Shown: one piece after another, positions 34,410-48,100 of the stretch
How the letters are laid out: each line of letters opens with the position of its first letter
Numbering within the stretch: the first letter of the stretch is position 1
Assembly: GCF_000237925.1 (NCBI RefSeq)
Contig: NW_017385993.1
Span: 682,001-746,000 of the forward strand
Source: Schistosoma mansoni
Taxonomy: Eukaryota > Platyhelminthes > Trematoda > Strigeidida > Schistosomatidae
Direction: 5' to 3'
DNA length: 64,000 bases
Program-made: the position numbers and the translations under genes
Notes under the pieces: model-generated
Databases searched by the model: none
Told to the model about the DNA's origin: nothing
What the model saw: the letters and a program-made list of their open reading frames with translations, nothing else

Positions 34410-37050
34410 GGATATAATAATAATAATACATTTCTGCAAGGGCAGGTACACGCCATTTTCACAGGCATGATCTACAAGTTACAACATATACTGGTTCACA
34501 GTATTCATCCCAAGCATAGTTGTTTAATAAACGTAATCTATAAAAGTTGATAGCAGTTCATTCGTTCAGATATATAATGTGTTTTCATCAAAATATTTTC
34601 CAATGGGGCATCGCGTCCACGTTACACACCAGATCAAATCTCGGCAAAATTGTGTTAGGATTTTGGTAGTGTTGTAGAGCGCCTGGTGCGATTATGACCT
34701 TGGGGGAGTGCTTCACCCTCAGAGTAAGATTCTGAAGAGAGAAAAGAAAAGGAGAAAGAAACCGAGAAGCAGCAAGGCACTTGGATATGAACGACAAACA
34801 ATGCTTAACATTTAGTAGTGGAACAAACGGAAGTATGATAAATTATTAGATCAAATTGATACTAGCTCATGTTTTTAGAGTGAAATGTGATCAGGGGCTT
34901 CAGATGAAGGAATGCAGTAATAAAGAACAATGAGATGTGATATTTATAATGGTGGAGTAAGTCCTAATGAAGGAAGTGAAGTCAAGATTGGAATGAGAAA
35001 GACTGTTTATTAGAACGGAGGGTGCATGTAGAGAGTAGAGTGTTAAGTAAAATAGCAACCATATCCTTTACAGTCTGTTTTTTTCTTTTTTTTCATCATC
35101 CGATGCCTGCCAAACAGTTTTCATGTAAAAGTCCGAGTTAGCATGTTATAGGTTGTTTTAGTAGAATAGTTAATCCAGCATAGAAATTAGAAACAAGAGT
35201 CTGAATGGTGAGTGTAGGAGAACAACCTCAATATCACAGATTGATTGACTTGTTCTCATCCATAGAGAGCCTGATACAGACAAAATGTTCTGCCCCACAA
35301 ACACGGGTGGATTGAAGTCATAGCCCTCACCATCAATGCTTGCTGGTCAGTAACTCCACCCTCCCTCCTTTTGTGATGTTAGGCTCATTTAGGCTTATTT
35401 TTTGGATATATATCATACCTCACACATTGCTCTGTGTTTCACATCCTGTTGGAAAACACTATTTCTATAAGTACCATGTTACAAGCTTATCAGACAGTTA
35501 CACATTATGGACTGTGGGTAAGGCTTCGATGCAATGCTTTAATTGACTATAGTGTGAAGTATAGGTTGCCAATCAGAGTATAGGCATTAAGAAGGATATA
35601 ATGTAGGATAGTTGCTTACCAAAGTAGGCGGAAAAGTGTAGATTCATATTAGTTACAGATAAGGTAAGATAACGAGTGGTGAAATAATATTAATGGCAAG
35701 ACAATATAGTGTACAGAAGGGTAAAAAGCTGATAAAGAATAGACAAGAAGGAACTCACACTAAATTCGTACTGATGTTCTTTTGTCCCATCCTAACCAGT
35801 TGATGGGCAACAGGTTCAACAGATGTACGACCACTAGTAGAAGGTAGTCGATTGTGTGTTTCTTTGGACGCTTTAGGGTATTTGTAAGCGTCATTTAGCG
35901 ACTGAGTATTGATAGGTCCAGTGAGTTGCCTGTCTACTTCAATTTAAAAAAAGTTAGGGAGTGGAAAGTATCTAATTCAATTACAAAGTAGGGAAGTAAG
36001 GCAATTTAGTCTATATATGTGGAGAGCCTGTGATGTCTGTGTGGGACGTGGATGTGTTCGTTTGTGCTAGATCTGTGCAGGTGAGGGCTTGATCGGTAAG
36101 TCTTACAAACGTATTTAATTTATCTGCCATGAGTATTTCAGAAGGAAGACTGTTCCATATTAATGAGCACTTGATAAGGAAGAAGTTTTCCCGAGTTTTT
36201 GATTTGTATTTTTCTATTTTGACTGTGGATATTTTGTCTCGAAGGTTGTATCCATGTGAGTCTTGGTAGAGAGCTATATTACATGTGGAATAAGTAAGGT
36301 TTTTAAGAAGTTTGAAATAAAGAATTAAGTTAGACCTAAACCTTCTTTTCCAGAGAGGTTCCAGTCCTAAGATATGGCATCTGGATCTGTAGTCAATGGG
36401 TTAGTCGTTCTTAAGTATTTTGCGAATGAAGTCTCGCTGTATTCCTTCCACCTTAATTATATCGGATAGGCGTAGGTTGGAAAATAAGAACGAGCAGTAT
36501 TCGACGATGGGTCTTACCCAGGCTTTATACAGGATGATTTTAGTTTCGTTTTGGAAGAAATTACGAAGAATGAAGCCAATCAATCTCCGCGTTTGAGACG
36601 CTTTAGTTGAGACATGTTCAGAGAAGTTAAGACTGTCTGAGTAGTGTACCCCTAGGTCAGTTACTGATGTCAGTCTGGGCAGTGGGTTTTTGTTAAGTGC
36701 TAGGTTTGTTTTAAGTGACGTGTTTCCAATACATAGCCAACCGCATTTCTCTGTGTTAAGCTCTAATCCCCAGCGTTTGCACCAGTTGTCTACTTTGTTG
36801 AGTTCATGTTGGATTGTTTGCATAGTACTACGTACATCGCCAATGTCAGTTTTATAGATGACTTTTAAGTCATCAGCGTAGAGGTAGGTCTTACCTGTGG
36901 TAAAGCACTTGCATATATTGTTGATATAGATTATAAAGAGCAATGGACTCAAAACACTACCCTGCAGAACACCACTGGTTATTGGTCGAGGTGTAGATGT
37001 TGTTGAGTTAATCTTGGTTATTTGGTATCTGTTTGTGAGAAAAGACTTAA
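34410..37050 (-). mobile_element. LINE of the third family, copy G
   Basis: The minus strand at 36401-36952 encodes an intact RT segment. It holds SPLLFIIYINNICKCF, the catalytic YADDLKVIY, and a C-terminal thumb (DLGVHYSDSLNFSEH…ILYKAWVRPIVEYCSF…RDFIRKILKND) with a stop at 36401-36403. It resembles CR1/Jockey-type RTs but is a different family from the 15-23 kb elements. About 2 kb of apparently non-coding 3' region follows to 34410 and is shared with copy F. The 5' part is missing beyond ~37050. Confidence 0.75.
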
Positions 37051-38339
37051 TGTACCTGCCTCTAAGAATAATATGAATGTTTTGAGTAACAGTGTTTGTA
37101 TACCCGGCGCTTCCGTTTTGTCATCTGCACATAAGTTGAATTCAGCTTCAGTGTTTAGGTGGCAGTGTCTATACTGCGTTGATGGTACTAAGATTATTTG
37201 TGCCGATGCATTTGGTGTCAATGTCTGAGGCATGAGATATATTCGCAATGTGGAAATCTATTCACTTGGCAGTTTGCACATGACAGTTTGGTAATAATAG
37301 GTCTTACGATCGTACAATGGGGATTGAGTGTTATGACTTGCACACTTTCTTCTGTGCGTTCCAGGTAGACGACATAAGTTTTAGGATTTGGATGCTGTAG
37401 TGAGCGTAGAAAGATACTCCCCATGTTTTTTGTGCTGACTTTGCACTCCCTCATGTACGGAGTATATTTGGCGCACGACAACGAATGCTTTTGATAAAAG
37501 ATACCTTAATTATAATTTTCGAAACCTAGCCCTGCCTTTTTAGTCGAAATGAAGAGTTGTTGTTTTAAGAGCTATTTTCGAGGGGATAGTAGTGTCTAGT
37601 GAGAATTTGGTGGTAGCGTTGGATATTTCTAGTGTTTGTGAGAGCTTATGATTAGTAAAAATCTGCTCCGGTCAGAATGTATTTTTAAAACTCGACAGTC
37701 TCCCCAGTCACCGTGTGAATAGCCTGTGTGTTGAAAACGCGTGTTTGCTGTCTTGGATTTGTCTCATTTTCCAAGAAACGGTGGCAGAGCCTGGTATGTC
37801 AGATACCTGGATACTACCGACGGGAAATGACAAGTGATAATTTAAAATAAGCATGTTCAGCTAAACAGATCATGCATTTACAGTACTGTTCTCCCATATA
37901 AACAGCTTTCTACCTTAATTTGAGTTCCTTCTCAACTACTAGCATTCTTCTAAATGAAACTACAGTAAAGTGTGTTAACTTCCACTAGATTTCTAAGAAA
38001 TTGTAAAACAATAGTTTGGGTCTGTGTTATTACACTTATCCATGCTAATAAAGAGAACCATTCCACATTTGTAGACTCGCTATGATTTAGTACCTAATCT
38101 GTCAGACCTTACGTGGAGGTTACATTATTACAAATATTATTAACAAACAACTTATCATATGAATGTTTTGAAGAAACCGCTTCGTTTTTCTTCGTGCAAT
38201 TATGCACGAGCTTCTATGACGTTCGTACGTTTGCGGAAAAAAAAGAATAAACGGTAGTATTTGCATCAAAGTATGCGTTAAAAAAAATAAATTATTTATG
38301 TATTTGATGGTAAACCAAGAGTTTATCCAGTATGTGATA
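37051..38339. other. Unassigned stretch right of LINE copy G
   Basis: The minus strand has short open frames at 37218-37481 and 37018-37248. The first holds a Cys-containing segment (SCANCQVNRFPHCEY). They could be a remnant of an element's 5' region. No family is recognised, and there is no host exon evidence. Confidence 0.3.
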
Positions 38340-38575
38340 AATTCCAGTAAAAGTGGTCACTGTCTCTTCCTTGTACCCATTCTTGCCAATATATTTCCGT
38401 AATAACGTTTTTTGTGCTATACGGTCCTCAAAGCAGCCATAGTACTTTGATACGTCGATGGAATAATCCACGTTAGGTGCTGACCGCGAGGCGTGACTTC
38501 AAAGTTAGCTGGTTTGTCACACCGCTGCGGTCTAATTCTAGTAGGCCCTCGATCATTTCAACATAGATCATCTAC
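38340..38575. repeat. Second copy of the 33.3-kb module
   Basis: About 235 bp matching 33265-33500, same orientation, including gctgaccgcgaggcgtgact against gctgaccgcgaagtgtgact. The minus-strand frame is again largely open. The family is unknown. Confidence 0.55.
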
Positions 38576-39267
38576 ATTTGGGATTCACAGACCTAAAAGG
38601 TGGTAACACTATTATCATTAACTTCAACCACAGGCCGTAGGAATTGAAGCAGCAGAATGGATGAAGATATATAGTTTATTTGAACACCAATGGTTACGTG
38701 GGTATTATTCAGCCAGTCAATTATTTCCGTTTTACAGATATCAACAATAATATATCGAGTTTAGAATTGAGTTGAACGTCTGAATTAGTTCCAGCTAATG
38801 ACAGTCATATATCAGTCCGCATAGGTTGTAAACAGGTGGTGAACTAATTCGTTTGATTTTGGTATTCGTAATGGACCGAGGGATTATAAGAATCTTGTTC
38901 TAAATATAATTCAGCTTCTATTTGTGTCCAGTTCTGAATTATGTCCAGTTCTCAATTTGTCCTAAATCCTTAATTAATCCATTCACAACTTTCCACTTTC
39001 GTTCCGCTTTCAGAAATTTCGCCCCTTAATTGTTCGTTGTTCGAACTACACGTTCACTTTGACTATGTTTCATTCAGTCAGTCATATCCGTAATTGCGAG
39101 TGGCCGCAGGTGAATGACTGCTATCTTTGTGCATGTCGGAGGAGATGCTTTTTGATAGTTTTTTAAAAGAAGGATCAAAACTTATTTTATTTCTGAAGAT
39201 ACTGGCCGGGACTATTGTAGACCGTCGTGCATAGTACAATCTCAAGCCCACATGGGTTATTCTGGAT
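38576..39267. other. Non-coding spacer
   Basis: No feature recognised between the module at 38340-38575 and the LINE that starts at 39268. Confidence 0.35.
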
Positions 39268-39309
39268 TCCAGTCTTCAGTAATAAGGATAGTAGGTTGAT
39301 GAACCTGTG

Positions 39310-42060
39310 TTAATCCTGACAGATTGCCTTCCAGTGAAGGTCCAGCTTCTTCTTGAAAATGTTCACTGATGGTGCTGATACCACTTGTTCTGGTAAAGCG
39401 TTCCAGTCATTGACCACTCGATGAGAAAAACGGGACCCCACCTTTAGTTTATTAGATCGCGGTTTCAGAACCTTCTTTCTATGACCTCGGAGATTATTAG
39501 TGCTGGAGGGAGCAGAAAGATAAGACATATTAACACCCAGATCATAATTAAAGATACGAAATGCCAGTATAAGGTCACCTCGTGTCCTACGATAAGATAA
39601 GAGGAAAAGGTTTAGACGTTTCAAACGCTCATCGTAAGGGAGTTTAGGGAGACCCTTTACTAATTTTGTCCCTACACGCTGGACACGCTCAAGCGATTTA
39701 GTATCCTTTATCAGACAAGGGCTAGCTGCTTGGATACAGTATTCTAAGTGTGGCCTTACATAGGTGGGATATAAAATTCGAAACATCTCCTCGTCAAAGC
39801 ATTTAAATGCTAGGCGAAGCGACCATAGCGCACGATAACCTTTGGAAGCAACCGCACTGCAGTGCGTTGTAGTTTTTAAGTCGTGACTTATAATTACTCC
39901 TAAGTCTTTATGCGCATGAACGCGTGGCAGAGATGTACCATTAATGGTATAGTGGTAACTAATATCGTGCCCGATGTGCATGAACACGCTCTTCCTAGAA
40001 TTAACTTCCAGGCCCCAATCATGAGCCCACCTAACTAATTCGTCTAAATCTGCTTGTAGATAACAACGATCAGTCTCACTTCTTATTGTTCTCCAGATTT
40101 CGACATCATCCGCAAACAATAATGTGGACGACTTAAGTAATAAAGGTAGTTCATTAATATACAGAAGGAAAAGTAAAGGGCCCAAGATGGTGCCTTGGGG
40201 TACACCACTTTTGACCGGTTTCTATTCGGATAGCGTTCCATTGACCCTCACTCTCTGTCTGCGGTCACATAAGAAGCTACCTATCCATTCCTGTATAGCA
40301 CCTGTTATACCAAAGCTCGAGAGCTTTTGCATAAGACCTAAGTGTGAAACCTTATCAAACGCTTTGCTAAAATCTATGAATATCACGTCAACAGACTGGC
40401 CGTTGTCTAGGGCAGCTGTCCAATCCTCTCTCGCAATGAGTAAGTTAGTCAAGCATGAATGCTTGTTACGAAACCCATGTTGCTCGGGAGTTAACAGATT
40501 GTACGAATCAATGTGGCTCAGTAGCTTAGCCCGAATTAATTTTTCAAGTAACTTAACTACTATGCTGGTCAGGCTAACAGGCCGGTAGTTAGATACTATC
40601 CGTCTCTGACCATCCTTAAATATAGGATTGACTGTAGCGTCTTTCCAGTCTCTAGGTAGTTGAGCCTGTGAAAGGGACATGTTAGAGAGCGTCGTGAGCG
40701 GTCTTGAGATAATGTCCGCAAGCGACGACAGCAAACGTGGGTGTAACCCATCGGGGCCCGGTACCTTACAAGGTTTTAGGTTAGTTATCAAAGGAAGAAC
40801 TATATCCTCTGTCACGTGTAAAGATCCTATGGCTGGTATCTCGTTGTAAATGGGACAAGTAATTGTAACACTACATATAAAGTAGACTCCACTGAAATAG
40901 TGTGCAAATGTCTCCACTTTCGCTAGATCAGATTCAGCCAATAAATCTGGGGGGATACCATCACTACGTTTCGTCCGCCTTTTAACGTACGAAAACAGTC
41001 ACTTCGGACAGGTACGGCTATCGTATGCCAACTGTCGTTCGTAAGCCATGCGGGGTTTAGCTATGGTCTTTTTACATATATTCCGGATTTTTTTATATTC
41101 GCACTTAAATGATGCCTGACCTGTTGACAAGAATAAGTCCCAGAAGTGTCCCCTACGCTTCAACAGCTTCCGGGTTTCCTTATTAATCCATGGAGGGCAA
41201 TATGATAACTTACGTGCTGACCATGGGATAAACGGTTGAGTTACGGATTCGAACGTAGACTTAAACCTATTCCATGCATCATCAATCGATCCATCAGCAT
41301 CGACCGACCAGTCAATTGAGATAGCATAGTCCCTGATTGCCGGAATATTAGCTCTCCAGATATTAGGACGGGGTGGAGCTGATGCAAAATCTATACCATG
41401 TATCCGGAACTTAAAGGAAAGTACGACATGGTCACTATTCACCAGTGGGGGAAGATGTTGAATGTCAACGATATCTTCACAGTGGTGTGTGAGGACAAGG
41501 TCTATCAATGACGGATTATGTTCCAAGTCTATATGCGTCGGCTTAACGATACATTGTACAAGTGCACATTGAATAATTGATGACAGAAGGACGCTATCGA
41601 AACCCCCACATGGAGCTCTGAGCTCTATCCAGTTTATATGGGGTGCATTGAAATCTCCAACGATGAGACAACATTCTGCTTTACTCCAAGAACAGACGTG
41701 TTTTAGGATAAAGTCGTCAGCGAGACAACACGGACTACGATATATTCCTCCTATCGTCACTAACCCGTTTCTAGACCTAATTGTACAACATACTACCTCA
41801 CACGTACCACTTACATGCGCCTCCGATACGATCGAGTTAATGCGGAAGTGGTCCCTAATATATAATATTATGCCTCCTCCCTTGCGACTTCTAACTCTAT
41901 CACTTCTGACACAGATGTAGCCTGAAATGACTGGAGAACAGTCTATATCTACAGTGAGCCAAGTTTCGGTGATAACAATTATATCCGGATTTAAGTCGTC
42001 TACCATCAAACTTAGTTCAGACATCTTATTCCGAAGACTACGGGCATTCGTGCAACACAC
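39310..42060 (-). pseudogene. CR1 ORF2 remnant, element C
   Basis: Three open blocks: 40999-42060 (endonuclease), 40222-40941 (linker and RT start, keeping Trp at the position where A and B have a stop) and 39310-40185 (RT with LFADDVEIW to HWKAICQD). Between them lie nonsense changes (for example TGG to TAG after NGTLSE) and an in-frame 18-bp loss. The initiator region is deleted. Confidence 0.85.
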
Positions 42061-43246
42061 ATTTCCAAGACCTGACTACCCGAAAACCCTTAATCGTAAG
42101 GTTCGCTTCACCATTTAGCTTTCGAGTTTTTAACTCTGTTAGGGCATTCTTCCACTTGATCCGATCCTCAAGTGGCCAGTCTGGTCGAATACGAATAGTT
42201 GAGTCCCGAATTTCATGTGCGTTATTCAGTACTACGTCTCTTTCCTCAAAATTACCGAGTACTAATTTAAGGATCCTTCTCTGTTGGGTTTCGCCTCCAA
42301 CATATTTACCGAGTCTGATGACTTTCGAGATATGTACCCCTGGGACCTCATCGGGCAGTACATTTCTGATGAGAGATCCCACTAACTGCAGGTCGTGGGC
42401 ATGTCTCTTAGTGGGATCAGTGTCTTTCGATTCTTCCAAATTCCAAATGATTACATTAGGGACCTGTTTAACTTCCTTAAAAGTCGTGTTCACGGGTTCC
42501 GACCGTGATGTCAGATCCTGCCGGTTAGCTACCGGCTTCTTACTGTTAGCTTTCTTTATAACAGTGTCGTGTGAGTCGAGCGAGTGACTCACAACATTTG
42601 GTGAAGCCAAACTGTTCCCATCCACAACAGTGCTAAATATTTTCTTACATTTGGACTTAAGCGGAGTTGCCTGGTGCGCAGGACGTGAGTCCAACAAGGT
42701 TTAGTCGACTATACGCGCGCTTTCTTTGGGTATTTTTCCTTCTCTTTTACGTTTCCGCGTAATCCATTTCCCACTAGTCTCAACATCCAGATTGGAACTA
42801 CTCTGGACGATAGTGGTTCTAGCTGGGTCATCCGTCGCTGCTAAAGCAACTTGTCCCTCAATACCTAATGGCATGTCTTTCATTAGTTGTATCGGAGTAG
42901 AAATTTCTGTTTCGTGTTACAAAATTGGGTGTCTGGTACCTGCCATGGCAGCATTTACGACACTGATACAATCTTCGTTATCAGTATCCATGTTGCCGGC
43001 ACGGCCAACGTCGACCTTTTTAGCTAACGCTAGAAGGCTAATGGCTTGCTGAATGAGTAATGTTTTGCTTGAACAACAAAACATACAGAGCCAATGAGAA
43101 CTGGGTTTCGAACACCTTTTATAGACAGTAGGGCTTAAGCGGGTGCACATTTTGTGAAACCACTTCTTACATTCGTCTCATTGCATCCCTTCTTCCACGG
43201 GGAATAAGCAATATGGCTGTCCACACTTGTGTGCAGAGCCGACCAT
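42038..43246 (-). pseudogene. CR1 ORF1 remnant, element C
   Basis: Starts at the same ATG (43246) as ORF1 of element A. A finger Cys codon has become TGA (43178-43180), and a further break lies near 42700. The C-terminal domain (42038-42697) is readable, but the junction deletion gives it a foreign end. Confidence 0.8.
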
Positions 43247-43511
43247 CTTAGAATGATGTAAAATGATAGGCAAGGTAGATATGTATGACAAATCACAACC
43301 TTGATCAAATAATCAAGCCACAGTCGACCAAGAATGCTTTGATGCAGTAAATACACAAAAGCAGGATCAAAACACACAAATACAATGTCACGTTAACTGA
43401 AATAAATTCAATTAAAGTGTAAACGGTAGTTTTGATACGTAATTTACGATCAAAACAGTGAATTTAACTCAACGAGAAACAATACCACTGTCCTTTTAAA
43501 TAGCGCGCGAA

Positions 43512-44850
43512 GCTGGCAGATAGACCAATTTATTCATTTTTCTCGGGTCGCATTTTGGCTTTCTTAATTTTTCGTCAATCAACCATGACAATTTTTATGT
43601 GAGCGTATGTGTGCGCACTTCTTATCCTACTCATCACATCTCTGTAACTTGTTTGACCATAAATATTGAGTTACGCTTGATCAAATCAAGTTGGCTCATA
43701 TGCCTTCCTTGATTCATTTCGCTGCGCTCTGTCCTCTTCGTTTCTTTCGCTTAGTTTCCCTAATTGTCTGTTGAGATCAACGAATGTGTGAAATATGTGT
43801 ATTCCTAGTCCATTCCAGTATTTGACTTATTTAATTCCGTTGTTCACTAACACGTTTTAAGTCGATGATTACTTACGAGGGTAGCCTAGATGTATACTTC
43901 GATAACAATCAGCGTACAACCTAAATGGGGTCAGATACAGGGTCATTGAAATACGTAATTTTTTGGTCATCTCTCCTCTCATCAGCTCTTATACTGTCTG
44001 GGTAACAGGTTTATCCTTTAGTTTTGAGCGACTGAATCCAAAGTTATTCCTCTTAGTAGTTAAAGAATTTATCTTGAAACACGTATCTTTACCACAAGAA
44101 ACAAATAATTGATCTTTCTGAAAATGTTTGGCATTGCCTTCTTTTGTTTTAGTTGGTTTTAAATGTGGTGAAAAGTTCGAATTTTTCAAGATGGGTTCTG
44201 AAGATAATGTCAAGAACTTTGAGAAGATCGCAGTAGACCCAGTATGTTTGGCAAATATCCATAATAATAGCTGTATGTAAATGTGGTTTATCTTGTGTTT
44301 AAAAACGGTCATTAGTGGTCCATGTGAACCATTTAGTCCAATACTTTAGCCTTATAATTTTGGTATCTACATAGAGATCCGTCCCTTATGTCTTCGGGAA
44401 CTTAAAGAGAATTGTTCATAACAAAAACTAACGCTTCATCTAAGCAATCCCAAGTTTTGGAAGTTGCTGGGCTGGTTGTTCTTGCGTTTATGAAAGATTA
44501 CTTGCAATATAACTCATTTTCCTACCAGTTGACTTTCATCACATGTATTATTTCAATTTTCATGTCCTGAACCATTTTTCACAGACAACCCCTTTGCAGC
44601 GCTTGACGCGTTTCGTTAAGCTTGCTATTGAGTGTCCTGTTGCTTCCTGGTCGTCCATATTGGACAGCTTACAATTAAATAGGACCTTAAGAAAAGCTGT
44701 TGCAAACGACTCGTACTTTTCCGTTTCTACATGTTAAAGAAAGTCTCTCGCTCTAGTTTGAAAACCTACTGGAAGTATCTTGTGTACTGCAAACACCAGG
44801 ATTAACATACAACACTCGATATGTATTAGTTCCTGAATGCTGAAGATGAG

Positions 44851-44888
<38 letters not shown>

Positions 44889-45189
44889 AATTTTCGAATT
44901 TGTTTAGTGTTAGGACCATTCTCGGAATTATTGAACATACGTACTTTCCAAACACTTCATATTTCTTAAATAAACTTGTGGACAAGCACTTCGCGAATAC
45001 AAGACAATGAATATTTTATACGAGAGAGTCGTTCTTAGATTCACTCTGCTTCTGGGACAAAACAAGTATCTTTTAAGTAGTGATTACACAGTTGTCACCA
45101 TCCCGTTTTTCGTTGAATTCTTTTCAAAAGGTTCTCTGATATGTTTCTGGTTTTTCAGTAATAACATCCTTAATTTCCCTTGAATTTAG
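43512..45189. other. Spacer or intron upstream of the ITM2-like exons
   Basis: No 5' exon of the ITM2-like gene was found here, although the frame at 45190 requires one. A minus-strand open frame (43989-44312) has host-like composition but no recognised domain or splice support. A TA microsatellite lies at 44856-44885. Confidence 0.35.
44856..44885. repeat. (TA)n microsatellite
   Basis: About 15 uninterrupted TA units. Confidence 0.9.
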
Positions 45190-48100
45190 CTGGAGCCTCT
45201 TGTTCTTCGTCCACCTGTTGGGTCAGAAGTTTATGGATCACCTCCATCAAGACGTACTAGTCGTAGCCGTCCTTTCATATTGGGTTCATTATTCGTCTTG
45301 TTCACTTTGCTAATGATTGCTAGTGTATTTCTGCTGCTATACATCCTTGGTTATAGACCGTTAACTTCACTTAACCATAAAGGAAATGCACACAGATCAA
45401 TTTGTCGCATTCGTATTCCATTTTTAAAAATAGATCCTGTAGAATCTATCACGACAGATGACAATTTCCTTAATGTTACACTATCTGAAGTACCTTACTA
45501 CAATGTGATCCGTATCTTACATCTGTTCTCTGAGGGCTTGACAGTGATTAGGACAAATAAGCATTGTTACATCAGACCGTTGAGAGCTGAGTTGAGAGGA
45601 TCTGGAATCGAAGATTATCTGCGTCGACTAAATGTAAGTTTCTCCTAATTTTTGTGAAGTTGAAGTAATTTTGTATGTTTTATACCGACCAAACTACTCT
45701 TTAACACTGCTATTCATCCTCTTAGACTACGGTAGACGAAGTGCGTTTCAGGCCACGAGTTAATACTTATGCTAATTACCCATTCAACTTCATTTCTGTT
45801 TCTGTAAGAGTAGAAGTTCAACACTCACCAAAATATACCAACAAAACCTCGAAACAATCATGATATACTGGAAGTAATATATTTCCTCGAAATGACCTAA
45901 AATACATCGCAGACTACGGTGGGATATAACAGTTAAAAACCCCAAATGTTTGGTTTTACGTTACGAAATTCTGAACTTCAACTTGAAGGCCGACGTCCGG
46001 TTTGATACTTTCGTGCGCTGCGCTGGTGATTCGCTACTCCAACTTCAATACTATGGTTAAAACTATTTCGGTCCTCTTCTTTACCCTGCTCTCATTAACT
46101 TGAGTACAAACATCAGTTTAGCAGATGAAGCTTTTTGGCGTTAGTCACTATAATCAATCTAAGTACATTAAACTTATCGATTGTATATCGATAAAAACTG
46201 ATTAGGATATTTAGACTGAGTATTTGTCATTAACAAAAGTCATCGTAAAAATAAATTGAAATTTCATAAAGTGTTCATGCTGAATTGTTTACTGTAACAG
46301 AATGTCGACCTAATCCACTTAGATTTGTCATTTGAGATCGCACATCCCCAATACAGTTATTAGAGAAAGAACTTTCAAAATTGTATGTCTATGGTTCTGT
46401 GTAAATACTAGAATTGTTTATTTATGAAAAGGAATAAGCCAATGATCGTTCATTCCCTAAAACAATTCCACAGATCTTCAGTAAATTATGAGAAACATGG
46501 AAAATAATTTACAGTTTCATTACACTATAGGGACGGAATGTAGGTCTAAATTCGAAACAGACTACTACAACAATCAGTCGGTTATTCGCTTCAGTTCGGG
46601 CACCTGGGCAGTATCACAGCCCTCAAGCAAATCGGATGAGATTTGTATGGCGCATATGTATCTGGTGCTTCCTTGTACCAATATTTATGTGTTTAAATAA
46701 ATAAATAAATAATACGACATACTTTCCGTTACTTCAAGGCATGGTTATCATGACAGAAAAATCACCCCTATCTCTAAAAGTTTTTGAAGCTTGCAGGTCG
46801 TCGGGCATTATCTGTTATCGAGCATTATTAGTCATTATTATTACTATTATCGTTATTATTATTATTTATCATTATTATTAACATCTAGCCTCTAACCAGA
46901 ATAGTTACTCTTAAGTTACTGTTTTACGTAAGATAATAATGTAGCAAAGGGAAGTAACCAATTGTTTAACCTTTTTGATTGTTGTTTAATATGTAAAGTT
47001 GCACTTTGTCCTGAAGTTCAGTAAATCATTAAGATCAATTCTTGTCAACAATCATCACATCATTTTATATTGTCTACTACTCAGAATTCTTTCACTTAAT
47101 CAAAACAATATCAATCGCATGCCTACAACCTCAGACTTTAAATTTACTAAAAAAATATACTAGATTACTTGTAGAACTTAGATGCTAGTAAATGCCAGTG
47201 TGTCGTTGGAAAGCTTGCTGATGCGTTCGTGCACCAAGCAAATATTTCGCAACCCAGGCTTTAATACAGTGAACTAGGATCATCTGTTTTCTTCTACTAT
47301 ATTCTGCTAACTACTGTAAGAAGTTTGCTTCCGTTGTACAAGCTTTATAGACCATGCTCCCAGTAGAATCGAAAATTTACATACATTAATCTGTTACATA
47401 TTGGTTACATTGATTCGAATTTACAAACTGATTAATTGTCACTTGATACATCTTAGTAAAATTAAATTGATAGTTCACAAAGTATTGTAACGAGATGTGT
47501 TAACAGTTGACCTCACATTTATCTTAAGTCGATATTGATTTCATTTCTCATAAGTTTTATTTGAGGATCTCACATTCGCAACCATTGCACAGAATCTTAA
47601 ACTGTACTGGGGAACTGTCATCAGAATTAATAACATCAATTGGTGTTCGTTAGGGCTATCCACTTTACTTATTTTTATTTAGTTTTGTCATGGACATTGT
47701 CCACCGAGTGAGTGGTCCTGAGGTTAGATGCAAGGATGATAAGTCAGTTGATAATGTTGCAAATCATTATCCATCAAGGGGGTTGTGATATGTATTAAGT
47801 TGTGCTCAACAGCTGTATACCTCGATGTGGGATATTGGATGGTGTAGAAGTGGATTAGAAAAAAAGCCAGAGTTATCTAAGATAAACACGGTATCAGTCC
47901 GTGAGGTCATCAAAAGTTGAACTGAGCTATGTAGGTAGGTACAGTCTACTCGGTCGGTGTACATACGATTATCTTCAATTACTAGAAAATTTGGACGACG
48001 TAACTCCGAGTTTTTCACAATGCACTCATTCACTCCTTATCTTTTTATAGGTCCTGAGTTTCGGAATTTCTCCAAGCTCTTTTGTTTCGTGGATTCATAT

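Larger units (their letters stand above)
39268..43511 (-). mobile_element. CR1-clade LINE, element C (near full length, decayed)
   Basis: Same family as elements A and B. The 5' end is at about 43511 (cgcgcgctatttaaaagg on the minus strand) and the 3' end at 39268 has a single ctgaaga-type repeat. It has several stops in both ORFs. About 53 bp are deleted at the ORF1/ORF2 junction (near 42061), removing the ORF2 start, and 18 bp are deleted near 40947. Confidence 0.88.

Noticed and set aside
43989-44312. Minus-strand coding exon (107 codons)
   Set aside because: Composition is plausible, but no domain, no convincing splice signals and no partner exons were found.
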